The notes: generated by a model from the sequence alone, not told the origin. DNA of 54,717 nt from Nocardia abscessus NBRC 100374 (GCF_000308455.1 NZ_BAFP01000265.1:1-54717); one strand, 5' to 3'; shown: positions 34,871-44,243, counted from the stretch's first letter. Numbers and translations: made by a program.

Positions 34871-36600
34871 GGGTGGATCTCCTGTTCCTGCTCGATGGAC
34901 GATTCGACGCCCATCACGGTGTCGTGCACCGGCTCGTCCGGTCTGCGGCGCGCGGCCCTCAGCAGTGCGACGAGTTCGTCGGCCATGGTCTCGGCCGAAG
35001 ACCGGTCGAACAGTTCGGTCGAGTAGTGCAGATGCAGCTGCGTCGGGTGCCGTGTCCACGAAAGGGCGAGTTCGGTGCTGGTGTCCGGTACCGGCGGCGT
35101 CGAATTCGGCCGATGGCCGAGGTAGCGCAGTGGCGGTGGGCCGGCGTCGGCCACCGAGACGGGCGGGTCGGCACGCAGCCCGCGCCATGTCGTGTCCGGC
35201 CGGATCGTCACGATGCCGCCGCTGCGCGTGCGCTCGGGCGAATCGGGCAGGCCGATGCGCAGCCGATCGCGACCGCTGTACCAGGTGAGCAGTACCGCGT
35301 ACGTGTCGAACAGCGCGGCGTCGAACTGCTCGGCGCTCATTCCCGCGAGCTCGGCGGCACGCGAGATCGTTTCGTGGTGCTGGAGCGCGTCGCCGGTACG
35401 CGGACGATCGGTGGGGATCGCCGCCGCCGCGTCCGCGTCCCGTCGCGATCCGGAGATCAGTGCCTCGACCGGCGGGGCGCCGGTGTCGGCCACCATCGCC
35501 GTCAGGATCTCCAGGAAAGTGTTGCCGATCGCCGCTACGGTCTGCGGCGTGAACAGCTCGGTGCTGAATTCGAGGCATGCGCCGATGTCACGCGGTACGT
35601 CGTCGGTGTATTCGAAGGTCACCAGAGTGAGGTCGAATTTCGCGGTGCCGGTGGGAAGTCCGCCGAACTCGTTACCCGCCGAATGATCCAGGTCGAACAG
35701 TTCCGCCCCTGCCTCGTCGATGCGTTCCATCCGGGGCGTGACCTGGTGGATGTAGAGCACGTCGAAAAGCGGGGTCCGCGACAGGTCCCGCTGTCGCCCC
35801 AGCGCGTTGACCACGCGGTCGAACGGGATCTCCTGGTGCTCGAGCGCGCCGAAGACGATCGAGCGCACGCGGGACAGCAGATCCGATAACGCCGTGTCGT
35901 CGCTGAAGTCGGTGCGCAGCGCGACCGTGCTGTTGAAATAGCCGATCAGGTCCTGGAATTCGCGCCTGCCGCGTCCGGTGGTCGGCGTGCCGACGACGAT
36001 GTCGCGCTGTCCGCTGTACCGCGCGAGGGTCAGATAGAACGCGCTGAGCAGGACGACGAACAGCGAGACCGACTCGCGGCCTGCCAGCGCCCGCAAGTCG
36101 GTGAGCAGCGCGGCCGGGATGGTGAACGGGTGCAGGTCCCCGACATAGGTTTTGCGGGCCGGCCGTGGGAAATCCGTGGGCAGCCGCAACAGTGGGGCAT
36201 CGGCGAGTGCGTCACGCCAATAGTCGAGTTCGTGGTCGAGCGCCGAACTCGCCAGCAGCGTGCGATGCCAGGCCGCGTAGTCGCGGTAGCGGATGGGCAG
36301 TGACGGCAGACGGTGCGGGCGGCCCTCGCGCCGTGCGGTATAAAGTTCCGGCAGTTCGCGGCTCAGGATCACCGGCGTCGCGCCGTCGGTGACGGCGTGA
36401 TGACAGGTCAGTTGCAGCACGTGGGTGTCCGGCCCCACGGTGATGACCAGGACCCGCAGCAGGGAGTCCTCGGCGAGATCGAACGGCTCCTTGGCGGCCG
36501 CGTGCACCAGCGCGCGGGCTGCCGCGAGCGGATCGGGTTCGGCTGAGACGTCGACACGGCGGAAGTAGTCATCGAGGCGGTCGCGGATGCGCAACACGCG
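34867..36600 (-). CDS. Condensation-domain portion of the KS-C hybrid, downstream of a frameshift
   Basis: This is the continuation of the hybrid gene that starts at 39248, read one frame over. It resumes at RVLRIRDRLDDYFRR and holds the rest of a C domain with an intact HHAVTDG (near 36400), plus IPFDRVVNALG and DLIGYFNSTVALR. About 200 residues beyond it resemble a second, incomplete C-lobe (FDTYAVLLTWYSGRDRLRIG) and end EQEIHP at 34867. It has no A domain. With one more G in the GGG run at 36601-36606 (minus strand), the two parts would form one protein of about 1460 residues. If the shift is real, this part is translated poorly or not at all. Confidence 0.75.
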   Translation of the reverse strand, partial: RVLRIRDRLDDYFRRVDVSAEPDPLAAARALVHAAAKEPFDLAEDSLLRVLVITVGPDTHVLQLTCHHAVTDGATPVILSRELPELYTARREGRPHRLPSLPIRYRDYAAWHRTLLASSALDHELDYWRDALADAPLLRLPTDFPRPARKTYVGDLHPFTIPAALLTDLRALAGRESVSLFVVLLSAFYLTLARYSGQRDIVVGTPTTGRGRREFQDLIGYFNSTVALRTDFSDDTALSDLLSRVRSIVFGALEHQEIPFDRVVNALGRQRDLSRTPLFDVLYIHQVTPRMERIDEAGAELFDLDHSAGNEFGGLPTGTAKFDLTLVTFEYTDDVPRDIGACLEFSTELFTPQTVAAIGNTFLEILTAMVADTGAPPVEALISGSRRDADAAAAIPTDRPRTGDALQHHETISRAAELAGMSAEQFDAALFDTYAVLLTWYSGRDRLRIGLPDSPERTRSGGIVTIRPDTTWRGLRADPPVSVADAGPPPLRYLGHRPNSTPPVPDTSTELALSWTRHPTQLHLHYSTELFDRSSAETMADELVALLRAARRRPDEPVHDTVMGVESSIEQEQEIHP

Positions 36601-39248
36601 GTCCCGTCCACTTCGGCGAAGTTGTACCGCAGGGTCTCGTGGCGCTGGACGAGATCGTCGAAGGTGCCGTGTAGCGCGTCCAAGTCGATCGGCCCCCGCA
36701 GCAGCTGAACGACCGGGTAGTTGTACAGCGTCGTCCGCGGATCGAACTGGTGGTGGAACCACATCCGCTCCTGCCCCGAGGACATGACCGGTTCGTCGTG
36801 CGCGACCAGCGCCGGAATCGGCGCGCGCGCGGCGCTGCCCGCAGGCCCGGCGGCGAGCAACTCCGCGAAATCGGCCAGACGCGGGCGCTCGTACACATCC
36901 AGCAGCTTCGGCCGGAAACCGTAGGCCTCCTCGATCCGGTCCACCAGCTGGACCGCGATCAGCGAATTGCCGCCCAGGGCGAAGTAATCGGCGTCCTCGG
37001 CGATCTCGTCATCGGTGTACAGCAAGTCCGCGAGGGTCTCGCGCAGCCAGCGCACCGGATCGGAGTGGTCGCGCGGTGCGGCGGACGCCGCGACAGGGGC
37101 TGTCGCTGGGACCGAGTCGCGAGGCAGGTCTACCCAGCAGCGGGATTCCCGCATCGGATGCCCTGGCAGACGCACCCGCCGGGCCCGCGCGGGCGCGACG
37201 ACCGACCAGTCGAGGTCGACACCGTATTCGTACAGGCGGCCGAGCAGCTCGTCCAGGTCAGCGGTATCGGCTGTGGCGGCGACGATGTCCGCCTCGGGCA
37301 CGGCATCGGCGACGAGAGCGGCCAGTCTGCCGTCCCGGCTCGGTTCCACGAACACCACCGGACCGTCGGCCATGAGCGTGCGCACCGCGTCGAGGAGCCG
37401 GTCGGAGTCGATCGTGGGCGGCGCATCGGCGAGCTCGGCCGCGTCGACCAGGTCGCGGGAGCCGAGCAGATACCGGGCGGCGAATCGTGAGGATCCCGCG
37501 CTGAGCAGCGCCGCGAGCGGGATCCCGCAGGCGGTGAGGCGCTCGTGGACCGCGATCTGCCCGGCCAGCACTGTCGCGGTCGTGCCCGTCGCGGGCAACT
37601 GGGCCGGCAGTGCGCTGGGCCGGGCCGTGGCGGCCGCCGTGGCAGCGACCGGGACGGCGTCGGGAGACAGCAGCAGCACCACGCGTGGTGCGGTCGGCGA
37701 GAGATGCTCGCCCACTGCGGCCTTGTCCAGCGCGTCGGCGAGTTGCGCGGTGCCGGAAGCGCTCACCGCGGCGCGGTACTCGTAGTGGTTGCGGCCGAGC
37801 GCGAGCGTCGCGGCCACCTCGTCCAGCGATGCGGTGGTGGTGCGCACCGCTTCGGCGAGCTGGGCGCACAGCTGGCTCAGCGCTTCGGGGCTGCGCGCCG
37901 AAACTCCGATCAGCCGGGCGCGATGTGACGGTGGGTCGGCCGGGACCGACGGAGCCTGCGACACCACGCAGTGCGCGATGCTGCCGCCCAGGCTGAACGA
38001 GCTGACTCCGGCGGCGCGGACCGTGGCGCCGGTCCATGGACGGGCTTCGGTGATCACTTCGATCCCGGCCGCCGCCAGGTCGAAGCCGCCGGTCGGACGG
38101 GCGAAGTGCAGGGACGGATACAGCTGTGCCCGTGACACGCTCAGCACCGCCTTGACCAGGCCCGCGATGCCCGAGGCGTGATCGAGATGACCGATATTCG
38201 TCTTCACCGAGCCGATGGGCAGGCCGGGACCGCCGCCGAAGACGGCCGTGATCGACTCCAGTTCCACCGCGTCACCGAGCCGGGTGCCCGACCCGTGGGT
38301 TTCGAGGTAGCCGGCCGTTCGCGGGTCGAGGCCGGCTGTCTGCCATGCCTTCTCGATCACGCCACGTTGGGCGGCGACGCTCGGGGTGCTGATGGCTGCA
38401 GCGGCCGCACCGTTGTGCCTGGTCGCGCTGCCGCGGATCACCGCGTGGATCGGAGCGCGGTCGGCCATTGCCCGGCCAACCGTGGTGAGCAGCAGTATCG
38501 CACCGCCCTCACCGTTGACCGTGCCGTCGGCGTCGGCGTCGAAGGCGCGGCAGGTACCGCTGGGCGACATGATCTCGGAGAACGTCCTACCGCCCCAGGA
38601 CGGGGAGCCGTGCACCCGCACGATCACACCGCCTGCCAGCGCGTAGTCCGCGTCGCCGCCACGTAATTCGCGGCACGCCTGGTGCACCGCGACCAGCGCG
38701 CTGTTACATCCGCTGTCGATGCCGAAGCAGGCGCCCGTGAAACCGAACCGGTGCGCGATCCGCGCCGGACCGGCGAAGGTGGCGTTGCCCAGCAGGCTCA
38801 GTGGGCCCGGGTCCACCGCGGCGGAGTGATAACTGGACTGCGCGGCGCTGAGCGCGACGGCGGTGACCGACCGAGCCAGCTGAGCCGTGCTGTATCCGGC
38901 GTCCTCGATCGCGCGCTGGACCAGCACCAGAGCCAGCCGCTGCTGCGGATCGATGACGCACGCCTCCCGCCGGGAGAGGCCGAAGAAGCGGTAGTCGAAT
39001 CCGTCGATCTCGGCGAGATGGCCCATCGGCAGGTAGGTGACGGTGTCGTCCAGGCCGGTGGCCGCGATGCGCTCGGGCGGCATCGGTCCCACCGAATCGC
39101 GCCCGGCGGCCAGGTTGGCCCGGAATTCGGCGAGGTCGGCGGCGTCCGGGAAACGCGCGCCGATACCGACGATCGCGATGTCGGTGTCGCGCGCGAAGGC
39201 GATGTCGGGGGTGCCGGGGTCCGGCAAGGTCGGCTCCTGGGAAGTCAC
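36408..39248 (-). CDS. Hybrid PKS-NRPS: KS - degenerate AT - ACP - start of C domain (frame ends early)
   Basis: The KS (about 20-440) has Cys181 in an unusual DSGCNSA instead of TACSSS, with both catalytic His residues in ETHGSGT and KTNIGHLDH. The region about 440-720 keeps the KS-AT linker and the post-AT linker (YEYGVDLDW, VRLPGHPM), but the AT core is cut down: where GHSxG should be, it reads SAGSSRF, so the active Ser is lost. The ACP has DADYFALGGNSL (Ser about 762). The C domain starts near 820 with SSGQERMWFHHQF. Near residue 881 the frame is lost and nonsense runs to a stop at 36408. GTG 39248 overlaps the upstream stop as GTGA. No KR, DH or ER. Confidence 0.85.
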   Translation of the reverse strand: MTSQEPTLPDPGTPDIAFARDTDIAIVGIGARFPDAADLAEFRANLAAGRDSVGPMPPERIAATGLDDTVTYLPMGHLAEIDGFDYRFFGLSRREACVIDPQQRLALVLVQRAIEDAGYSTAQLARSVTAVALSAAQSSYHSAAVDPGPLSLLGNATFAGPARIAHRFGFTGACFGIDSGCNSALVAVHQACRELRGGDADYALAGGVIVRVHGSPSWGGRTFSEIMSPSGTCRAFDADADGTVNGEGGAILLLTTVGRAMADRAPIHAVIRGSATRHNGAAAAAISTPSVAAQRGVIEKAWQTAGLDPRTAGYLETHGSGTRLGDAVELESITAVFGGGPGLPIGSVKTNIGHLDHASGIAGLVKAVLSVSRAQLYPSLHFARPTGGFDLAAAGIEVITEARPWTGATVRAAGVSSFSLGGSIAHCVVSQAPSVPADPPSHRARLIGVSARSPEALSQLCAQLAEAVRTTTASLDEVAATLALGRNHYEYRAAVSASGTAQLADALDKAAVGEHLSPTAPRVVLLLSPDAVPVAATAAATARPSALPAQLPATGTTATVLAGQIAVHERLTACGIPLAALLSAGSSRFAARYLLGSRDLVDAAELADAPPTIDSDRLLDAVRTLMADGPVVFVEPSRDGRLAALVADAVPEADIVAATADTADLDELLGRLYEYGVDLDWSVVAPARARRVRLPGHPMRESRCWVDLPRDSVPATAPVAASAAPRDHSDPVRWLRETLADLLYTDDEIAEDADYFALGGNSLIAVQLVDRIEEAYGFRPKLLDVYERPRLADFAELLAAGPAGSAARAPIPALVAHDEPVMSSGQERMWFHHQFDPRTTLYNYPVVQLLRGPIDLDALHGTFDDLVQRHETLRYNFAEVDGTACCASATASMTTSAVSTSQPNPIRSRQPARWCTRPPRSRSISPRTPCCGSWSSPWGRTPTCCN

Positions 39249-42103
39249 AGCTCGAACGTTCGAGTGGAGACGGGTACGGAAGGCGTCGCGGACATGGCGG
39301 GCGCGACGCCGTCGGCGATCGCGGCGGCCTGGTCGCGCACGGTGCGCAGATCGAACAGCTGACCGACTCGCACCGCACCCGGACTGTGCTGCTCCATCAG
39401 TAGATGCAGCACGACCACCCGGTGCGAGTTGCCGCCGACGTCGAAGAAAGAGTCGTCGAGGTCGAAGTCGTCGTGTTCCAGCGCGGTGGACCACAACTCG
39501 GCGATCTCGCGCTGCCCGGATGTCCAGTCACCGCGCGGCGGTCCCGGCAGTGGCGGGTCGTCGGCGCGCGCCAGCAGGACGGATTCGTCGAGTTTGCCCG
39601 CCGCGGCGATCGGGATGGTGTCGATCGGCACGAAGCGGCTCGGTACCTCCATCGGCGACAGCCGTTCGGCGCAGTGCCGCGCCAGCTCGCGGCGGCCCGG
39701 TGGTGCGGTGTCGTCGGCGGGCACGACGAACGCGACGAGTTCGGCGATCTCGTCGCGACCGGTACGGATCACGGTCACCGCGTGCGCGACACCTGGGTGC
39801 GTTTCCAGCACCGCCTCCACCGCATGACGTTCCACCCGTGCGCCGCGGATCTGCACTTGTCCGTCGGCGCGACCGAGGTAGTCGATGTCTCCGGCGGCGG
39901 TGAGCCGCGCGAGATCACCGGTGCGATACATCCGCGCACCGGGTTCGGCGGCGAACGGGTCGGCGACGAAGCGAGTCGCGGTCAGTCCGGGATGGGCGGC
40001 GTAGCCGAGGGTGATCTGATCGCCGCCGAGATACAGTTCGCCGGTGCCGCCGTCGGTCACGGGGGTCAGCCGCGGTCCGAGCACCACCGCCGTGTTGCCC
40101 GGCAGCGGTTTGCCGATCGGCACCGTCCCGGTATCGGTGACGGTGTGCCACACGCAGGTCACGGTGGCTTCGGTAGGGCCGTACTCGTTCATCAGCAAGG
40201 TGTCCGGGAGCAGCTCGCGATGCCGGGCGGCCAGCGACTCCGGCAACGCCTCCCCGGCAAGGGCGACCACCGTCGGCGCGGCGGGCGCTGCGGCCAGCCA
40301 TGGCAGCAACAGCCGGTAGTACGACGGTGTGGCGACGAGGTGGGTGACCCGAGTCCTGGCCGCCAGAGCGCCGACCGCCGCGGCGTCGGGCAGTTCCCGA
40401 TGGGTCGGCACCACCACGGCGCCACCGCGGGTGAGCGCCCACGGAGCGAACAGCAATGCGGCGTCGGCCGTGAGCGGACAGGTCGACAGGGTGACCGATT
40501 CGCCGCCGGTGGACGGGTAATCGCGTGCGGAGATCATGGCGGCGAGATTGGCGCGGCTGACCACGACAGCCTTCGGCACGCCGGTCGATCCGGAGGTGGT
40601 GATCACGTAAGCGGGCGCTGTCACCGGCGCGGGCGCGGGCAACGGCCCGACCGGCCCGCTCGTACCGAGCGGCACCAGGGCCGGCCTGCCCGCGGCGGAC
40701 GCGAGCAGGGCTTCCACCTCCTCGATCGAGGTCTGCGGCGCGGTTTCGTCGAACACCACAGCGGTGCACGGTATTTCGTCGACCAGCGCGCTGAGCCGTG
40801 TGCCCGGCCGCCCCGGTTCGACCAGGCACCACGCCGCACCGGCGCGCAGCGCGGCCAGCATCGCGACCACCGTCCGCGTGTCCTGCCGCAGATGACACAG
40901 CACCACCTCACCGGGACGTACCCCCGCACCGACCAGCCGAGCGGCGAGTTCCGCCGTCCTGTTGTCGAGTTCGCGATAGGTGAGGGCGTCGTCGCCGGAG
41001 ATGAGCGCGATCCGGTCCGGGAACTGCGCGGCGCGGCGCAACAAGCCGCTCACCAGATCGCCCGGCGGTGTCGGCGCGTCGGCCGAACGCACGAGCACGT
41101 GGGCGGTGTTCGGCACCGCGGTTCGGCCGTCGTGGCCGAGCAGCACCCGCTCCGGGCCGGTTTCCAGCACGACGAATCCGGCGAAGCGCAGGGTGACGAG
41201 CATGACCCGATTCACCTCGCTCGGCACGAACTCCGCCACGCAGCGCGCGCCGCGTGCGCTCGCCCCGTCGATCAGATGCGCCAGCAGCGCGCCGCCGACC
41301 CCGCGTGACATCACCCGGCATGACATGAGCAGCAACAGCAGCACCGAATCGCCGCCACGGAACTCGGTGACCGTGAGCCCGATCGCGCCGTAGTCACCGA
41401 ACCGGTCCCGCAGGGTCGCGATCAGCACTTCGTGCGTAGGCGAGGTGCTGAGCTCGCGCAACTGCTCGATATCGAAGGTACGGCCGGTCGTATTGAGCTG
41501 ATGGGTCCGCACCGTCAGCTCATGAGCGCGTTCGAGATCCGCCTCGCGTGCCCGTCGCACGGTCATCACGAGCCCCAGACCGGTGAGGAATTCGGCGTCC
41601 GAACCGGCGAAGGACTGCTCGCTGGTGCGTCGAAGCGCCTCGGCGCGATAGCGATGCCTGCGCTCGCGCGCGTCCTGGGTGACCACCGCCGGGTTGAACT
41701 CCGCCAGATCGGGCAGGCCGGCCAGATCGTCGGCGTCGTAGCAGCGGACCTGCGGCAGCGCGGCCGCCACTTCGGCGCGTTCGACCGGATCGTTGTCGAC
41801 GAAGGCGATGGCATCCAGCCCGATGTTCAACGTCTCCGCGATCCTGCGCACCGCGGCGGACTTAGGATCCCAGCCGATCTGCGTCGCGCAGAACATCTCC
41901 TCGAGCCCCTGCGCTGACAGATGTGCCAGCGCCGGTGCGGGCTCGCCGCGGCTCGCGATCGCGTGCATGATGCCGCGTTCATCGAGCAGCCGCAGCACCG
42001 TGCGGGCCGCCGGACGCGGGGCGGCGGCATCGCTCTCCAGCACCACACCGTCCCACAGGGTGTCATCCAGATCCCAGACCAGGCATTTCACGACTGCGTT
42101 CAT
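39245..42103 (-). CDS. FkbH-type glyceryl-ACP synthase fused to NRPS A-PCP
   Basis: A 952-residue fusion. Residues 1-340 are an FkbH-like HAD enzyme: CLVWDLDDTLWDGV (Asp11, Asp13), FVDNDPVER, and the hallmark RTHQLNTTG (199-207). Such enzymes take the glyceryl unit of 1,3-bisphosphoglycerate, dephosphorylate it and load it on a free ACP. Residues about 350-865 are an A domain with VITTSGSTGVPKAV, NEYGPTEAT and AAGKLDESVL; A4 is altered (TADAALLF) but keeps an Asp. A carrier with DDSFFDVGGNSH ends the protein. No C domain precedes the A domain, so it is a starter module. ATG overlaps the KASIII stop (ATGA). The fusion of extender-unit supply to a starter module is unusual. Confidence 0.9.
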   Translation of the reverse strand: MNAVVKCLVWDLDDTLWDGVVLESDAAAPRPAARTVLRLLDERGIMHAIASRGEPAPALAHLSAQGLEEMFCATQIGWDPKSAAVRRIAETLNIGLDAIAFVDNDPVERAEVAAALPQVRCYDADDLAGLPDLAEFNPAVVTQDARERRHRYRAEALRRTSEQSFAGSDAEFLTGLGLVMTVRRAREADLERAHELTVRTHQLNTTGRTFDIEQLRELSTSPTHEVLIATLRDRFGDYGAIGLTVTEFRGGDSVLLLLLMSCRVMSRGVGGALLAHLIDGASARGARCVAEFVPSEVNRVMLVTLRFAGFVVLETGPERVLLGHDGRTAVPNTAHVLVRSADAPTPPGDLVSGLLRRAAQFPDRIALISGDDALTYRELDNRTAELAARLVGAGVRPGEVVLCHLRQDTRTVVAMLAALRAGAAWCLVEPGRPGTRLSALVDEIPCTAVVFDETAPQTSIEEVEALLASAAGRPALVPLGTSGPVGPLPAPAPVTAPAYVITTSGSTGVPKAVVVSRANLAAMISARDYPSTGGESVTLSTCPLTADAALLFAPWALTRGGAVVVPTHRELPDAAAVGALAARTRVTHLVATPSYYRLLLPWLAAAPAAPTVVALAGEALPESLAARHRELLPDTLLMNEYGPTEATVTCVWHTVTDTGTVPIGKPLPGNTAVVLGPRLTPVTDGGTGELYLGGDQITLGYAAHPGLTATRFVADPFAAEPGARMYRTGDLARLTAAGDIDYLGRADGQVQIRGARVERHAVEAVLETHPGVAHAVTVIRTGRDEIAELVAFVVPADDTAPPGRRELARHCAERLSPMEVPSRFVPIDTIPIAAAGKLDESVLLARADDPPLPGPPRGDWTSGQREIAELWSTALEHDDFDLDDSFFDVGGNSHRVVVLHLLMEQHSPGAVRVGQLFDLRTVRDQAAAIADGVAPAMSATPSVPVSTRTFEL

Positions 42104-43116
42104 GATGGCGTCCCTCCGGGATCGCGGTCCGGCAGCCGCCGCAGCAGGCTGGTGCTCCATGCCGCGACCGGGCTGCTGTTCAGTAGCAGAACGTGATCCC
42201 CCGGTGCACGGGTCCGTGCAGCGAGGTCGAGGTTGACCAGCATGTCCACCGATCCGAGGTGCCCGTATCCGGCGAGATTGCGGTGACAGACCGGATCGAT
42301 GCCGATGCCGAGCGCCTCTTCCCAGAAGGCGAACGCACCGGCCGACAGATTCTGCATCAGGACCGAACTCAGATCGGCGAGACGTAATCCGTTGCGGGAC
42401 AGCACCTCGGTATTCATCGCCGTGAGACGTTTGCGGCTCTCGACCGCGAGCCGGAAGCTGTAGGTGGCCTCGTCGGCGCAGGTCTCGCGCCACTCCCGCC
42501 GCGGCACATCGCGGTAGTCGATCCGGAAGAGGTCCGCGTAGCGTCCGTCACTGCGTACTTGATGGTCGACGAGCTGATACCGGCCGCCGCGACCGGTGCC
42601 GAGCAGCACAGCGGCGGCTCCGTCACCGAGGACCGTCATCGGCGCGCGATAGCGGAATCGCGTCGGCGCGGTCGCCGCCGCGACGAGGAGCACTGTGCGG
42701 CAGCGTTCGTCACCGCGCAGCAGCGCCGCCGCCAGCGTGAACGCGGCCGAGATGGAGACACATCCGAGCTCGCCGACTCCGGCGACGAACGCACGATCCG
42801 CGCCGAGGCGGTGCTGAAGACGCGTCGCTTCGGAGGCGAGCAAGTAGCGCGGTGCGCGTCCGCCGACGACAAGCAGTGCGTCGAGTTCGTCCGGCGCCAG
42901 CCCCGCGCGAACGAGCGCGTCGCGGGCCGCCTCGGTGGCGAGGTCGTGCTCGGTGTTCTCCTCGGCGCAGCGCACGGTGGCGATACCGAGCGACAGTGCG
43001 TGCGCGCGACGAGCAGGTTCGAGGTCCGACAGCTCGGCGAGATCGGGGATCGCGACGGCGGTTTCGGGAAACGCGGTCGACACCGGACCGAGGGTGATCG
43101 CAGGCATGGACGTCAC
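42100..43116 (-). CDS. Atypical KASIII (FabH-like) protein, possibly an acyltransferase
   Basis: A 338-residue thiolase-fold protein. Cys119 in GVGELGCVSIS sits at the FabH nucleophile position. The usual His (PHQAN region) reads MQNLSAG, and the usual Asn (GN.SAAS region) reads GHLGSVD. Loss of the Cys-His-Asn triad argues against ordinary decarboxylative condensation. KASIII-like proteins with an altered triad, such as CerJ and DpsC relatives, transfer or select acyl groups. Its place between the free-ACP enzymes and a PKS with a dead AT suggests it moves hydroxymalonyl or the starter between carriers; that is inference. GTG start in a GTGA overlap; ATG 43107 is an alternative. Confidence 0.82.
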   Translation of the reverse strand: MTSMPAITLGPVSTAFPETAVAIPDLAELSDLEPARRAHALSLGIATVRCAEENTEHDLATEAARDALVRAGLAPDELDALLVVGGRAPRYLLASEATRLQHRLGADRAFVAGVGELGCVSISAAFTLAAALLRGDERCRTVLLVAAATAPTRFRYRAPMTVLGDGAAAVLLGTGRGGRYQLVDHQVRSDGRYADLFRIDYRDVPRREWRETCADEATYSFRLAVESRKRLTAMNTEVLSRNGLRLADLSSVLMQNLSAGAFAFWEEALGIGIDPVCHRNLAGYGHLGSVDMLVNLDLAARTRAPGDHVLLLNSSPVAAWSTSLLRRLPDRDPGGTPS

Positions 43117-44243
43117 CTCACCGCCGCGGCAGCGGATTCGGCGCGTGATCGACCGGCTGACCGCAGAACGAACTCACCCAGATCCTGTTCGGCGACCTCG
43201 CGGGCGCCTTCGATGATCTGCATGATCTTGGCGTCGCGGTAGAAGCGGCCCGCCCGGCTGTCGGGGGCACAGCCCGCGGCGCCCAGTATCTGCACCGCGC
43301 GCTCACTGGCGGCGGCGGCCGCTGCTGCTGCGGCGTACTTCGCCGCGATGGTGGTGAACTGCGCGGTCGGGTCGCGGTCGATGCGATGGTGGGCGGCGCG
43401 GGTGCACAGTGCCTGTGCCGCCTCCATGTCCACCCAGCCGCGCCCGAGCATTGCTCGCACCGAATTGTGGTCGGAAAGCCGCACCCCGCTCTGCGTCCGG
43501 TCGTGCGCGTGCGCCGCGGCATCGGTCAGGCACGTCCGCGCCATCCCGGTGCAGCCCCACGCGATCGTGTAGCGGCCGTGGTCCAGCGCGGTTGCCAGCA
43601 CATGCGACAGGCCGAAACCCGGTCGGGCGATGATGTTCTCGGTCGGCACGCGGGCCTCGTCGAAGGTCAGATGGGCGATCCGCGCACCGCGCATACCCAG
43701 CTGACCGGTCAACGGTTCCACTTCGACGCCGGGCTGGTCGGTCTCCACCAGCGCGGCGACCGGACCGTCCTCGGACCCGCCCGCTATCAGCACGACATCG
43801 GCCAGCGCCCCGAAGGTGACCCACACCTTGCGGCCCGATACGCGGCGCTCGGGCCCCGAACCGGTGAACCGGGTGGTGATTCCGGAGAGGTCGCTGCCCG
43901 CTCCGGCCTCGGTCGCCGCCAGACCGGCGACCAGCTCACCACTGGTCAGCGCAGGCAGCCAGCGGGTGCGCTGCTCGGCCGTGCCCCAGCGGTCGACGGT
44001 CGCGGCGACCATGCCCTGCACCGTGAACAGCGAGCGCAGCGACGTGCAGACCGCGCCGAGTTCGGCGGCCACCCGGCCGGTGGCCAGCGCATCCGCCCCA
44101 CGACCGCCGTAGCGTGTCGGTCGGTCCATGCCGAGTACGCCCGCCCGCGCGGCAGCCGTCACGGCTTCACGCGGCATTCCCGTGCTGTCCCATCCGGCCG
44201 CGGCCGGATCGGCCCAGTGCAGCAACGTGTCCAGCTCGCTCAC
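43113..44243 (-). CDS. Acyl-CoA dehydrogenase family protein, FkbI-like
   Basis: A 376-residue flavoprotein of the acyl-CoA dehydrogenase fold. Markers are GLAATEAGAGSDLSGI (FAD/substrate loop, about 110-125), RRVSGRKVWVTFG, the central helical HGRYTIAWGCTGMARTC and the C-terminal QIIEGAREV, which carries the Glu of the EGT/A motif. In FK520, ansamitocin and zwittermicin pathways the FkbI-type enzyme performs the oxidation step that turns ACP-bound glycerate into (hydroxy)malonyl-ACP together with FkbK. It overlaps both neighbours by 4 bases (GTGA). Substrate inferred from the FkbH/J/K neighbours. Confidence 0.87.
   Translation of the reverse strand: MSELDTLLHWADPAAAGWDSTGMPREAVTAAARAGVLGMDRPTRYGGRGADALATGRVAAELGAVCTSLRSLFTVQGMVAATVDRWGTAEQRTRWLPALTSGELVAGLAATEAGAGSDLSGITTRFTGSGPERRVSGRKVWVTFGALADVVLIAGGSEDGPVAALVETDQPGVEVEPLTGQLGMRGARIAHLTFDEARVPTENIIARPGFGLSHVLATALDHGRYTIAWGCTGMARTCLTDAAAHAHDRTQSGVRLSDHNSVRAMLGRGWVDMEAAQALCTRAAHHRIDRDPTAQFTTIAAKYAAAAAAAAASERAVQILGAAGCAPDSRAGRFYRDAKIMQIIEGAREVAEQDLGEFVLRSAGRSRAESAAAAVR

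Noticed and set aside
39404..41308. 634-residue plus-strand open frame antisense to FkbH-A-PCP
   Set aside because: Low-complexity shadow of a gene with clear domain motifs on the other strand.
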